A DNA stretch of 64,000 bases, taken from assembly GCA_014549065.1 (NCBI GenBank), contig JACDOX010000023.1:6532686-6596685 (forward strand), in the 5' to 3' direction. Below the pieces are notes generated by a model that saw nothing but the letters and a program-made list of their open reading frames with translations, had not been told where the DNA came from and did no database searches. Of this stretch, positions 22,666 to 35,879 are shown piece after piece. Every line of letters begins with the position of its first letter. The first letter of the stretch is position 1. This DNA is from Cardinalis cardinalis (Eukaryota; Chordata; Aves; Passeriformes; Cardinalidae). Position numbers and translations under genes: made by a program.

Positions 22666-23559
22666 CTCTCAAGTGTTTAACCTAAAGGGGCACTTTCTAC
22701 TGGNGAACTCTCAAGTAATTGATTCCCTTCCCCCCATTCGAATTCCTCTGATTGTTCAACATGTCTCAACACATCCCCCACTTTTCTCTGAGTTTCCAGA
22801 CTGTGTTCTGTACCTGCTCTGCAGCAGACACAAAGACGCACACAAATTGCTGCAAACAAGTCCAGGCCATGAAATCTTAATTCTAGATCCAGACTAAACT
22901 TTCCTTTGTGATAAAGAGATCTTTCAGTCCTCTTGCATCACTTACTCCCACCCCCATATAGGTTACTGCCTTCTTATCTGAACTGATTTAACCCTCTGCT
23001 CTGTGGAAACAACGATTAACCAGATTAAAAGGCATTTTTTGGAAAATGTATCATTTTTTTGACCTGGTGCAAAATGTGAGCATAAATCCAGGTTGGATAG
23101 TGAGACAGAGGGACTCTTTGGCAAGGGGGAAAGCAGCTGGGAACAGGGATCATTTAAACTGTCATTGCTGTTATAGTGCAGATAATTCATAATACAGGGT
23201 TAGGTGCCAGCACCGAGAGTGCAGAGATGAGTAGCAAAAAGATTCTGGTGCTGTTTTCTCAATCTGATGGGCCTCAGGACCAAGACTAACCTGGATCAGA
23301 TGGTCAGAGACAGCCTCCCTCTAGAGAGCAGGCAAAAGCAAAGTCTTTCACACTCTGTCCACAGTCCTGAGACCCATCATTACTGGGCACAGCCCGCCTC
23401 ATAGCTCATGTGAATGTGCTGATTATGAACCTGACATGCTGGGCTTTGGCTTGGTGCTCCTTCAGCCAGAATCTTCTTCCCCTCCTCTGCACCCCAACAT
23501 GCATTTTTTATGACTCCCTTTTTTTTCTGAGACCTACAAACCACTGAGCTGGCATCAGA

Positions 23560-23740
23560 TAGTTTATCATGTCTCTTTGTTTTTACGTCAGCCCGTGCTG
23601 TTTATTAAAATACAAATCCATTAGGTTTATGTCCATATGGTCAATCTCCTTTCTAAGTTGGCTGCTGACCCACAATACAATTCCTGATAAGAGTGGTGAT
23701 TGGCATAAAGTCGACTAATCACAATAAATCCTGCACACAC
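23560..23740. promoter_or_regulatory. Candidate conserved non-coding element (CRE-like site)
   Basis: TACGTCA at 23584-23590 is a CRE/AP-1-like core holding a CpG, with further CpGs at CCCGTG and GTCGAC. An inverted CCAAT core (ATTGG) is at 23699-23703 and a TAATCACAATAAA stretch follows near 23716. CpG retention in a CpG-poor region makes it stand out. No alignment was possible. Confidence 0.22.
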
Positions 23741-23830
23741 TGAGGTCTCTGTGCTGCCCTTGGTGACCCTCTTACGCATTTCAGCTTTTCATGTAAGTTT
23801 AGACTAGCACTTTTTNAATCCAGTCTTAAT

Positions 23831-23883
23831 CAAAATTAAACAAATCTCTGCCATGATCTCTGCCAAAATTAAACAATCTCTGC
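23831..23883. repeat. Imperfect 33-bp tandem duplication
   Basis: CAAAATTAAACAAATCTCTG at 23831 recurs 33 bp later at 23864 with one base deleted. A CATGATCTCTGC segment separates the two copies. It is a local slippage product. Confidence 0.75.
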
Positions 23884-26768
23884 AACTGACAGATAGAAGC
23901 GCACAAGATCTCAGGCAAAGCTAAAAGTGACCAACTTGTGCAAATTGGCAAAGTGGTGCATTGTAGACAAGAGACACAGCTCAGAAAACCTGGAATGGAG
24001 TCATTCTCTTTAATTAGCTGTACCATTTTATGTTGTCCAAGATTCTGGCCTGTTTTTCTAAAAAAAAAANCAAAATTTTTTGCATGTGTCAAAAAATAGG
24101 GTATAAATTACAGCTGCCCCTGTGACACTTTAACTTGAACAACCAGTACTTATTAAGTCAACTACAATGGGTCTCACTGTCCTTGGCAGGATTACAGGGG
24201 TAATAATTTCTAACATGGATGAGCAGCTCTTGAACAATTTCTCCAATGTATTAAGCATGAACAGGCTTTCCTTCAACATCAGGTGAGCATGTCTTCTCCT
24301 CACAGTTATTTTTCTTCACCACACANATTTATTGTGGCCATTACATGGGGAGAAAACTTCCCTTCCTATAAATGTTTGTCTTCTCCCTCCCTCCCTTTCA
24401 TGGGAATGCCACAAACCAGTGAAGTGATTTTGTTTCAAATGTCTGCCTAGTTTTATTTATTTGTATAGTGAAAGACTATGTTGCCCATTGTTATATTGCT
24501 AAGGCTTCTTCATTGCTTGCAAAGGAACTTGTGGGCAAAAATAAAGATATGCTGTGACTGATACTTTGTTAAAGAGTGATCCTGTAACTGCTTACTGACA
24601 AGAAATCTCATTTCTTTAAAGGGAGTTTATAGTATCAAATAATTTACAAGTTTAGATTAAAAGAAGATTGACTTATTCTGCCTTTATAAAAAGTTTTGGG
24701 GGCCTTGACATATCCTCTACTGACAGCTGGACATGAAGGACTTCAAATAGATGAAATAAGAATATGAGTAACTTCTACATAAGAAGATTGCTAGAACAAC
24801 ATGACTGGTACATAGATGGCACCTATTATCTCAAATTCTGTATGTTAGGCCCTGCATTTGCAGAAGGAGAATTGCTATCATAAAGGGCTCAAAAAGACTA
24901 TTCAAACACTTCAATAGCTAGGGCTTAATTCTTTCATTAATTATCAACCCATTGCCAAAGCAGACGGTGTTTTTGTTTTTGTCCCTCACCCTGCCCTCTC
25001 TTTTTTCCACCCCTTGACCTGCATTTTCTAAAGTGTTTATTGATTTATTGGAATGCATTCTCCCATGTTCATAAAATTTCCTTAGGCAATCTAGCGGTTG
25101 TTTTTATAGAAGAGCTGTAAGTATTGGAACTGGCAATCTAACTCTGAAGATGCAAATAAGTTCCCTGTATGGCATCCAAGCCTACTGAAGACCTACAGAA
25201 AACAGTGCAAGNGTGTGCAGGCTGAAGTGAAAATAAAATTATTTATACCTTACACATTCTGGATACAATTGNATAGTTGTAATTTAATTTTTGTTGCCTT
25301 TCTAACAGAAAATGTACTCTGAGAAAAATGTACTCTGAGCTTAATGATGTGGCTTTTTTAAAGTTCAGAAATAAGGTCCAGAATTGAAATACATTTAGAA
25401 AGACTTTGGAAGTCTACATGAAGTAGTATATTGAAAGTAGATGCCTTCATTTGCTTGGCCAAATTCTCATTTTAATTATTTGAGACTCCAAACTTCCTTG
25501 TCCTTTAAGCATTATTCCTTAAAGTACGTCTTCTCAGCTCAAGTGTCAGATCAATTAATTTTTTCTCTCTTTGTTTGCTCTAGAGGAGACTTCTTTTATT
25601 ACAAGAAAAGGAAAAAATGTACATATGTGATAGTAACTTTAATTATTGAAGGTTTTTGACACCAGCAATGACAACGCTTCCCACAAAGCCAGCTTTGAGC
25701 ATAGCCAGGGACAAGGCAGTGAAGGTCAGTGTTCAAATTAACATGCTTACTGTAAAAACACATGACAGACTTTTGTACTAATCGAAGGNAGAATGTATGG
25801 ACTGGTTGGAAAAGAGAAAAACTTAGATCCAGAGTAATTAGAAGCCTCTGACACCAGGCAACTAAACAGGCTTCCTTGTGAAACAAAACTTAAATTTTAT
25901 GTCCTTGACTGTTTCACCTAATCTACAGTGATTTTTATTCTGAGAATTTTTTTAAGTTCCCTCTGAGACACTTGTCTGGCAGAATTTAGATAGATGGAAC
26001 TATATATTCAGTATCTCCCCTAATATTAAAGGTATTACACACTGATTCCTGTTCCCTCTCAGGGTGTAATTCAGGGAACCTTCATGGGAATCAGCTGGTC
26101 AAAGGCCCAGGAGTTTTCAGTGTACAATGGAATTAATTTTGGCTGGCAGACTCTTATAAAAACTGATTTTTGAAAAAAAAAAGATTCTTTTTGATGACAA
26201 GTAAGCNCTTGGACATGAGACAGCAGATGGAGAATTGTGCAGTGTTTTGCACCACAGAAAAATTGTGCCTTGGTAGTATCACCATCCTATACACATTCAA
26301 GGCTGATGAGGAGGATGGGTAAAGATAAGCACAACACTTTCCCAGGACAGCTGACAATTCACTCAAAGGAACAGAAGCTTTGGAGAAGAAATTAAATATT
26401 CTGAGAGAATAAAATTAGTNTCCCTCCAGAACCCCACAAAAATCATATGCATGGGAAAAGCTTGCAAAAAGCATCCTATCTGATAAAAAAGAAGTCAGCT
26501 GATGTTCTGTGAAGCAGAGAATTTGGAAACAATTTACAGAAATAAAGAGAAGGCTTTTTAGCAGAATCCTTCTCCTTACTGATTTTTGTTCCCTGTCCTT
26601 TGATAGGGCCTTATAAAAGGAATGATCACTATCCTGAAGAAGACACANGACACAGTCATGCAAATGTTTCCCTTCAACACAAATTGCAAACTTCAGGTTA
26701 TACTAAATAAATAAGTGAAACTCATTAAAACCGGGATGAAATTGAAACAACAACAGGACATAGTTGGG

Positions 26769-26800
26769 TTTTTTTTTTTTGTTTTTTTTTTTTTTTTTTT
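26769..26800. repeat. Long poly-T tract (T12 G T19)
   Basis: Twelve T, one G and nineteen T. A retroposed body is not recognisable on either side, so it may be the remnant tail of an insertion on the minus strand or simple slippage. Its true length is likely uncertain in the assembly. Confidence 0.85.
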
Positions 26801-29800
26801 AACCAAACAATTCAACAGAAAACCCCAGATACTCTGTATCTTGGTCATTGGTCCTAAGTTGGAGTGGTGGCTCACAATGAAGGGCTACAAGGTGAAGCTT
26901 CAGCTGTTTTGCACATCTAGGTTACTCAGAGTGATTTAGTCCTCTGTGCCCAAAAGGCAGAGCATAAGGAGGAAATGGCATTGGCAGAGGGGAAAAAAAA
27001 TCTGTCCTTAAGCAGTAATAATTGGATTTGGGGCTCTCTCCAGCACAAATTAGCATTTATGGCATCTGGCCCAAGGACCAGATGCTGTAGGACTTCAGAG
27101 GTGTTTGGAAGCATCCAGTTAATGGCAGCAAGCTGCTGTTAAGGGAAGAACAGGAGACAGAGGCCTGTGAGAAGGACAGGGCTTTCACCCAGCTCCACCT
27201 CAGACTGTGATGGTCCAGAGGGACCTAAGCCATTGCTCAAAATGGATGGAGATAGAGTTTTTTCTCTGGAGGACTCAGGGGAAATAAAGAAGCATCTTCT
27301 TCTCTAAATGTTTTCACTTATAAAAAGAAAAGCAATTTGACACTCTCTATGTGTGGTTGAATCAATCCCTCTTAGAAGNGGAAGGTTATACTACCTCCTA
27401 CACTGAATTAGCCCCTTTGAACAAGTCATTCATCTNTCAAACCACCCTGCCATTTCCAGAAATTCTAAATTTCCCTTCAGCTCTATGTCAGCTTGGCATA
27501 CTAATTCTAGTATGCAGCTAACCAAGAGAGTCCAAAANGCCTTGAACGTTTTTTGTGTGTCATTGGAGTCTTTGTTTATATAACATTCTGTTTAGATGTC
27601 AACATTACAGCACATCAACACAAAATTCCAAGAACAGATCAGAATGGCCTAGAATACATGAGAAAATGAAAGGAGAATTGTAGAGCAGCAAAGAAATACA
27701 GAGCCTAATCATAAGCAATGAAGGTAAGCCAAAGAGATTTAGCAATCATCAGTTACTCTGGGACACTTTTTATTTTGCCTGCTAGATAGAGGACGTACAC
27801 AAATTCTCACTTGGATTCTAGTTTTCCTTCACTTTTGGATCTGCAGACTCATTTGACCACTCTATCACTGTGACACTAAATAACACTGTTCTGGAAATTT
27901 CCCAGCTGAATGTTCTTCTGTTTTGACCTGGTAAGTGAGATGCTGATGCTATCAGAAGTGTTTATGGTGACTTATAAACATTATTGCTGAGATTTTACCC
28001 AGAAAAATTTTAAAGTTCCTAAATGGCTGACTAGACATTGATGATCCCTTTTTCCTTCTTCAGCTCCTTTTTTTGTAGCTTTGCTATTTCAGAGCTGCCC
28101 ACAGTTGGGAGTATTTTCTGCAATGTGCAAGGCCCAGCTGAGGTCCCTTTGTTGAACTGGTTGGAAGCCTTAACCATCAAACTATGAGCCCAGCTGATCT
28201 CTCATGTCTNTGCAACTCTTTCTTATAGCAAATATTCCAACAAATACTTAAGTAGGAGACACATTTTCAACAGTCTGCTCCAAGAAACATTTCTACACAC
28301 ACATACCTAGATTCTGTGATGTATCTATGTAATTGGACAGCTCCAAAGATAAAAGGGANAGAAGCTCCAACACAGCCATCAGAAGTTGTTGCACCACCAG
28401 ACACATGAGAGCAGGGGCATCCACGTGGTTTTCCCTAATTTTAATCCATGACAAGAGCCATGCGAAAGAATGATGAAACACTGGTCAGTAAGAAGAAAAG
28501 GCAGAAGATGAGGTAACCCTGTTGGACCTAGATGGAACCTGAAGCCAGTGGGGAGCCAAAATCTGTCTGCTGCAGTAGAAGGGAGGAGTGGGATAATGGA
28601 AAGCAGTCAATCTCCTTCAGCTTGGAGACTGAATCTTTGTGTCCATGGGAATGGAGTTTTTGGCAGTTTCTCAGTACAAACACCTCAGCTGCTTTTTCTT
28701 CTGGCCTACACATTAACAGTGGGGAGCTGACGGGTTTGAAAAGTGCCTATATAAAATGGCTGAAAAAAATTAAATGGAATTAAAAGCCATCACTTGGCAT
28801 TTAAAATAATTTAGTAATTAAAAGTAATCACTAAAACATTTTCAGGGTCACCCTCTTAAAGCAAAAGAATTATTCATCTTCAGAGGAAGTTTTAGAATTC
28901 TACTCAATTTTTCTTGAATAAATCTTGTCCAAAATAGACCTTTCAGAAATAGATGACCTAACCATTATATTTTAATCAACAGCCGTTTAAAATGAATATT
29001 TCAAACCCTCACATTCTACATGCAACATGGATNTCTGAGGAGAAAAAAAACCCCACAGAGAGCTTTCAAATTATGACAGTTTGAACACATCATCCATGTT
29101 TTGAAATGCAACTTCATAATTTCCTCTGAGCCAGCCCAGTTACTACAGTACCANTGGTCAAGAGTGGCTGTCCACAAGACTGGTGACACAAATGCCCACT
29201 GATCCCGACAATTGTTACTCAAATAGAAAATTCAGCCATTACTGCCTTCTCTCCTGCACAAATTACAANACAGTGTAAGAGATATCCAGATTATTCTTAT
29301 TCCCCCCCCTTTACAATTTATTTTTTACATCCTCTACTAACTTCTGGATTGCTGAAGAACATCGCTGGTAATTTCTCACAGGAATATTTTCAGTTTTGCC
29401 CTAAGACTAGTCAGGGAAAGTAAAGGGATCCTCTCTGTACTTGAATTAATATTTCTCTGCTTGCCACAAAATGCTGCTTCCCTGCTTAATTTTATGAAGA
29501 GAAACTGGAATTAACTTTCTTGGTCTTATTGCACATTGCTGACGCAAACTGTTCCTAACCAGTGACAAGACCATCAAGCAAACACGTTACATTTCTTACT
29601 TTTCTTACCCACACAGGAACTTTGAAAGGGGTAAAAAACTGAAAGGGGTAAAAAAATACATCCTGGTGAAAATCAGATGTCTTTAATAAATTGAAATTAA
29701 TTTAATCAGATTTTAAAAATTGAAATTTAACACTGAGAAACTGAAGGGAAGTAGCTCAGCCTACATTTTACTTGACAGTGTGATATTTAAAAGGTTTGTA

Positions 29801-30888
29801 GGAGATAATAGTACCATAAAAACTAAGCTCAGGCACCCAGTGCCCCCACCTCCAAGACAGGCTCTGGGTTTGTGTATGCAGTACTTCTGTGCTTTCCTAA
29901 GCTGTTCGTTTGCTGAAACATGTTCCTAAGAAGAGACTGAAAAGAGAGATATTTAGTGTTGGTAACTACTTGTATTTTTCTCCTTGCTGAGACATCCACG
30001 AGGTGATTACATCTGGACAAAATTATGCCAATTTGACACTACTCAATTTTAAGAAAAGTGTAGCAGAGCTGGACCCTCCTCTCATTTCCCCCCTCCTCCC
30101 ACTCCCCCAAACAGCACAGCATTAATTGCACTTGCCACTCACCTGATTTTTACGTTTAAGGCATTTCAAGAAGATTGTAGTTTATAGCCTGCAATTCAAG
30201 TCTGTTATTCCTTTTGCAAAAGCATCAGCTATATTGAACTGGAAATATCACCCTCTAACTATTTATTAATATAGTTTTAAAGGAATTCTCAGATTTTTGT
30301 TGCTAACTGCTCACTTGGGTTGAAATGTGATGCACTTGTTGGCAGTGTAGCCCCAGAGGGACTGCAGTGAGACAGACTTACTCAAGCTTCACTTGAACAC
30401 AGAAATGAAAATCAATAAACAATTTGAACTTCTCAGAAGAGAATTTTTCTCCTCTAATGAATATACAAGCTTGGTTACAGCTTAATTTAAAGATTGAATT
30501 TAGTGTGTGTTTTTTCCCTGCACTAGGAGCATGACAAACACAAGCTTCAAGTGACATGTCCCAAAGGGAGACTTATTGTTTAAAAAAAGTGGGGAAAAAA
30601 AAGAGAAAAAAAAAAGTGAGCAGATACAAAACAAAAAAGATTCTCAGTCCCATGAGAGGGAGGTCCTTAAAAAATAAGGAAAATAACATGAAATTGCAAA
30701 ACAAATCTCCTTTGTGACTGCATATATAACTAAGCTCCTAGTGGGGCAAATTTCATAATGTATGTATTTTTATTTGCTTTTATAATTGATTGCAAATGGG
30801 GTCAGACCACAGTGCATAAATGTGGTTGTAAATTCTCCATTAGTTTGAGGATGCTTGAACACAGTATGTGTTTCATGGGTTAGTTTCT

Positions 30889-30901
30889 CACACACACACA
30901 A
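30889..30901. repeat. (CA)n microsatellite
   Basis: About six CA dinucleotides; short and unremarkable. Confidence 0.75.
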
Positions 30902-32051
30902 ATCAGATCTATTTATAACTTTTGCTTTCAGTATTGGAGTAGGTTAATATTGTAATTTCTATAGAAATTAATAATATTAATTAAATAAAGAAGATTACTA
31001 TAGAATCAATGTTTCCAAAATAAGACATGCTTGTGTGCAATATTAACTATCAGAGGGGAGAGAGCTGGGATGAGCTGCTGCACTTTTGTTTTTCAGAATT
31101 TCTGCAGAGTTGTTAAACTAAACAGCTTTTGCCATCTGATAGTCTTGGCTAAGCAATTAGTTGAAAGCCACAGAAGTGATTGTGTACAGCATTCTATTCT
31201 TCAGTTCAACAAGAAACAGATTTGACTTAGAAACTTAGATCTCATCTGTGCAAACTGGAAACCAGATAAATCAGGTCTTATATACAAGTTCATATCAAAT
31301 AAGTGACAAAATAAGAGCTCTTTTTCAAAACCAGTTCTAAAAATACAGTGTTTTCTGGGAAAAAAAACCCCAAACAACCCAAGCCTGTGGGAATGAACAG
31401 ATTTACCTGATAGTATAAATTTCAATCATTTGCTTGCAGTTTCTATACTGTGTAGGCAATATATTTAGGACATTCACATAGATAACAGGTAGATTGACTT
31501 TCCAAACCAAACCAGTTAGAGCCACATTTTTGTTACTACATTAAAAAATCTGAAATTTCTATAGTCCCTGAACTCTTTTTCATGTTGGTAATCTTAACAC
31601 CCCACTCAAAGGGATCTCTAAAGCTTTTCATTTAAACTACAATTATTCTTTTGTCTACTGGGAACCCAGTGCAAAGATGATGTCCTGTGCGCAAGAAGCA
31701 AGCAAGCTGAATATTAATTAATGAACACTACTTAATATGCAGAAGAAGAGAAGCAACAATCAGTTGTGAGCCCTTACATATTAACTGGGAGATCATTGTT
31801 ATTCTGGGAGGCATCATAAGGCCAAATGCAGGTTACAACTAGTTTAGAAAATCTCTTTAATTAAGAAACGTGGAAGTTTAAGTCTCTCATTTAAAATATC
31901 TTATTGTGGCCATAAAAGACATCATTAAATAGTGTGATGGTGTAGCACTTCTAATGCAGTCTGAGGTGGTTAACTGGACTTCAGCTGTTACTCCATTTGC
32001 AGTGTTATCAAATAAACAAGCAAAACACTGAGTTTTCACTATTTTATATAA

Positions 32052-32960
32052 GATCATAAAATCATTACAGTTGAAAAAGACCACTAAGATCATTGACTCC
32101 AGCCATTAACCCAGCAACTCCATGTTCACCATCAAAGTATATCCCCAGGCACCACACAAACCCATTTTTTGAGCACTTCAGGGATGCTGATCCCACCACT
32201 CCCCTGGGCAGCCTGTTCCAATGGCTGAACTACCCCTTCAGTGAAGAAATTACTATATCCAAACTAAACCTTTCTTATGCTACCTGAGGCCATTCCCTCT
32301 TGTCCCATCTCTTGTTACCTGGCAGAAGAGACTGACCTTTCTCATGACACCCTCCTTTCAGGCAGCTGTAGAGGACAGTAAGATCCTCCCTGAGCTTCCA
32401 TTTCTCCAGACCAAACAACTCCAGCTCCCTTAGCAGCTCCTCACATGGCTGACCCTCCAGACTCTTCACCAGCTCTGTTGTCCTTCTCTGGACTCTCTCC
32501 AGCCCCTCAGTGTCTTCCTTGCAGTGAGGAGCCCAGAACTAAACACAGGGTTTGAGATGTGGCCTCACCAATGCCCAGTANAGGGGGAAAATCCCTCCCC
32601 TGCTGGCCACTCTATTGCTGGTCCAGGCCAGGGTGCCATTGGCCTTCTTGGCCACCTGGGGACATCCTGGCTCATTCAGCAGACCCTGTTGTCCACCAGC
32701 ACGTCCAGGTCCTTTCCACTGGGCCATTTTCCAGCCACTCTGCCCCAGCCTGAAGCTTTGCAAGGGGTTGGTGTGACCCAAGGCCAGGACTTGGCCCTTG
32801 ACCTTATTGAACCTCATACAATTGGCCTTGGTCCATTGATCCAGGTCCCTCTGCAGAGCCTTCCTGCCCTTCAGCAGAACAACACTCCCATCCAGCTTGG
32901 TGTTATAAACCTGCTGAGAATGCACTTGATCCTCTCATTCAGGTCATTGTTGCAGAGAAA
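32052..32960 (-). mobile_element. CR1 LINE, longest copy, with decayed reverse-transcriptase C-terminus
   Basis: At about 0.9 kb this is the longest CR1 in the window. The plus strand starts with the ATCATAAAATCATTACAGTT variant of the CR1 3' end and runs into the reverse complement of the coding region. On the minus strand one frame runs from 32925 down to 32275 with a single in-frame stop (CTA on the plus strand, 32539-32541). Its translation shows CR1 reverse-transcriptase landmarks: an ALQRDLDQW segment, then NCMRFNKVK, then LVRPHLKPCV, and after the stop LERVQRR and LREDLTVLY. The upstream catalytic part is missing, so the copy is dead. The subfamily resembles the copies at 43586-43700 and 61727-61937. 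Confidence 0.95.
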
Positions 32961-35065
32961 CAATTTTTTCTTTTCTTAAGGACATGTGAAGGCCATGAAC
33001 AAACAAATCTCCATGAAATACCTCCAAATAGGTGGATCAGGAGTTTTACAAAGCAGTAGTCACAGAACTACTCCTGTTTGTCACTTTCTACAACTATTTG
33101 CAGCCTTGCAGAAGAGAGGAAAATATGAATGCTCTGGTCCAATGTTTTTTACTTTGCTAGATTAACAGAAACAAAAGAACACTCCCATGAATAAGTCTCT
33201 GGGCCTATTGCTAAAGGAGACCGGCCTCCTTGTTGTCATTTATCAGATGAAAAAAAGATTGTGAAAACATGAGGTGTGATCTAAAGCTACTCCTGAGGCC
33301 AGCATCAGAGGAAAATAGATATGTCTTTCCAGACATGGTCTCTACACTCATCAATATTGCTTTTCCAGGAAAAATTAACAGGAAAATTTATATTAATGGA
33401 ACTTTCCCTGTATTAATGAAACCTACGAATATTGAAATCNCAAGAAGAATACATCTTCATAAGATTCCTACTTCAAATTTTGCATGTCTGATGTCAGGGG
33501 TTCTGCAGGTTTTGTTACTGCATGGAACCACACAACAAATAAAACTGAAGTCATCCATTCTAGTGCCTTAGTTCACTACAAAGTGCATTGTAATGAAAGG
33601 AACATCATCCGTTTGCAGATCTATTTCTTGCAATATGCTTGACTGTGAGACAGGAAGAATCAAATTCAGTTCTCAACTGGTATGCAAGGTTAAGTACTGA
33701 TGACAACACTTCTTTTTAGGAAAGGACGCAGCAGTGCACAGTGATTCAGCTTTTTGTCCTGTTCAATGAGTTATATGAGACTTTCCTGCACTTGCTGTAC
33801 ACAAAACATTTTCCTGATACATTACACAAAAATACATTTCTGTTTGCTGATGGCAAAAGGCTTCTCTGCCAAATACAGAGTTTCTCTCTGAAGCAGTATT
33901 TAAACAGCTTTTACAGAAACAGTTTGGACAAGAAANAAGATGTAGCAACATCTTACAAGGATTTAACAAGCCCTTTGTTTTATATTAAATTACATGAGCA
34001 TGTTTTTATGCACTATATATGGAAAAAATCTTTTTTGTTTTAGACAATCTGAACAGGTTCAGCAACTTGAGTTGAAATATATGGCCATTGATTTGGAAGA
34101 CGTATACATTTGCCTCTTGGTCTGAAAAGGTGGTAGCTCTTGTGGAATACTTACAGATTTACTTCTTAACATGCACGAGCAGAGCAATGCCATGAAATCT
34201 GACTCAATTAGAGGTTTTCCAGAGTTATTTATTCTTAGCAGTACCCAACATTATTTACATAGCATTTTCTCTTCCTGGAGATCTTCAAGGCATGATCTGG
34301 CCTTGCAGAATCTGAATCAGCCCCTTTCTCAGTTTGTTTGTTATCTACCCATCAAATACAGCCCAGTATACTGATACCACTTGCCAGACTGGAAGCTAAA
34401 TGATGCAAAAAAGCAAGACTGGGTAAGAGTAGGAGGAGGGATAATGTTTACAAAGTATGGAAAACAAATGAGCCAGTATTTCCAAGAGTCTCCTGCAGCA
34501 GTGGAAATCCTTCCACTAAATGTAAATTCCCACCAACAGAGAGGGAACTGAAATGGGCCAAGAACACTAAAAGTGTCATTGGTCATAGAAAAATCACCAG
34601 GCGGCACTGTTTTATACCACCATTAACACCTGAACAGATTTCTGTTGAGCAGGGGAACCTCTGGGGAGGAAATGTTGGCCTGGAGAAGGGTCTTGTTTGC
34701 TGCCTGCCTGTGCTGCCACAGATTGGAGCTGGCCTGAGATGCCAGTGGTGCTTTGTGCTGCTATGGACAACTCCTGGCATAATCCACCCATCCCATGCTA
34801 GTTCTCATCCTGCATATCATCTACAAAACATCAGTAAAAGGATAAACCTATAAACGAGGACAGAATGTATTTTTAATGAAAAAAACACCAAAAGTAGAAA
34901 ACCTGAATATGACAGGAAACTTTGGGTGGATGGGGGAGCAAGAGAAAAGGGAGAAAGTCAGAAGTCATTCTCAGGATTAGAGACACTGTCAGAGCAGTGT
35001 ATGAACAAGAAAAGGAAAGGAATGGAGACATGAAAATCACAATTCATTGTAGCTCAATGATTTTT

Positions 35066-35109
35066 TTCTCTGAATGCTGCTACTTTGCAAAGTAGCAGCA
35101 TTCAGAGAA
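35066..35109. repeat. Perfect 44-bp palindrome
   Basis: Arms 35066-35087 and 35088-35109 are exact reverse complements with no spacer; the centre is CTTTGCAAAG and the outer ends are TTCTCTGAATG / CATTCAGAGAA. Each arm contains GAATGCTGCTAC or its complement. Pairing stops cleanly on both sides. A spacer-free palindrome this long is very unlikely by chance in 64 kb. It could be a small inverted duplication, a preferred cruciform site, a dyad protein-binding site or an assembly artefact from a read fold-back. Confidence 0.97.
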
Positions 35110-35879
35110 TTGTGTCTCTTTTAGGGCTAGTTGGTAAGTTCTGCTACACTCGTTCACTTAAAAAGATGGCAAAACAGAAAAAGAAACAAAAAGAAAGAAA
35201 CCCAAATCTTATAATGTTTTAAGACTTTCTATTTTTTTCAAGATGCAGCTTTGTGGGTGCACAATTATCTTTAAGAATGATTTAAAAGTCCACTCTTTCC
35301 ATCTACAATAGCTCTTAAATGGGAAAAAAATTCTCAGACAATTGTGGTCATATGGATTGAAAACTTGTTAATAAGAGACAACTACTAAGTCAAATTTAAA
35401 TGTCCTTTTCTTAAATTAACTTGGTAACAACTTCTGATTTGCTTAATNTCCTGTTCAGAGAGAACACCCTTCCATGCAGGGCGGCTTGTTTGCTTTTCTT
35501 TAATATATTCTTTTTGTAAGAAAAATAGCAGGCCACAAATAAGTAAATCATTTTTGTCCAGAGATCAGAGAGTTTTTCTAAAGATTTGGCATGCCAAAAT
35601 ATACCCCATTTGGTCTCATGATTTGCCTTCTCCTAAACTCAGTATAGTGCTTATATTCTGTGCACTCAGATGTTTGCAGACTGTGCAGGTTGTCAGGATG
35701 CAGCATATGCTTAACCTGAAATAGCTTCCCTGAACTTAAAGGCAGCACAAGCCATGGGCCACACCAATCACATTAGACTGCCCCTTCCTAATGGGAAAAT
35801 CTCTTCCTCTCTAGCTTTCCAGGTTAATTAATGTCTGACTGGTCTAAATTNTGTCAGGAGCAGAAGAATGAAGGCAGCT

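Larger units (their letters stand above)
22666..32049. other. Non-coding stretch, no gene recognised
   Basis: About 9.4 kb with no supportable exon or RNA gene. Contents noted separately are an imperfect tandem duplication at 23831-23883, a candidate conserved block at 23560-23740 and a long T tract at 26769-26800. A small inverted repeat sits at 27496-27515 (8-bp arms, 4-base loop). A-rich low-complexity sequence lies at 30580-30615 and a short CA repeat at 30889-30901. Confidence 0.55.

Noticed and set aside
32524..32979. 151-codon plus-strand frame
   Set aside because: It is antisense to the CR1 reverse-transcriptase remnant at 32052-32960.
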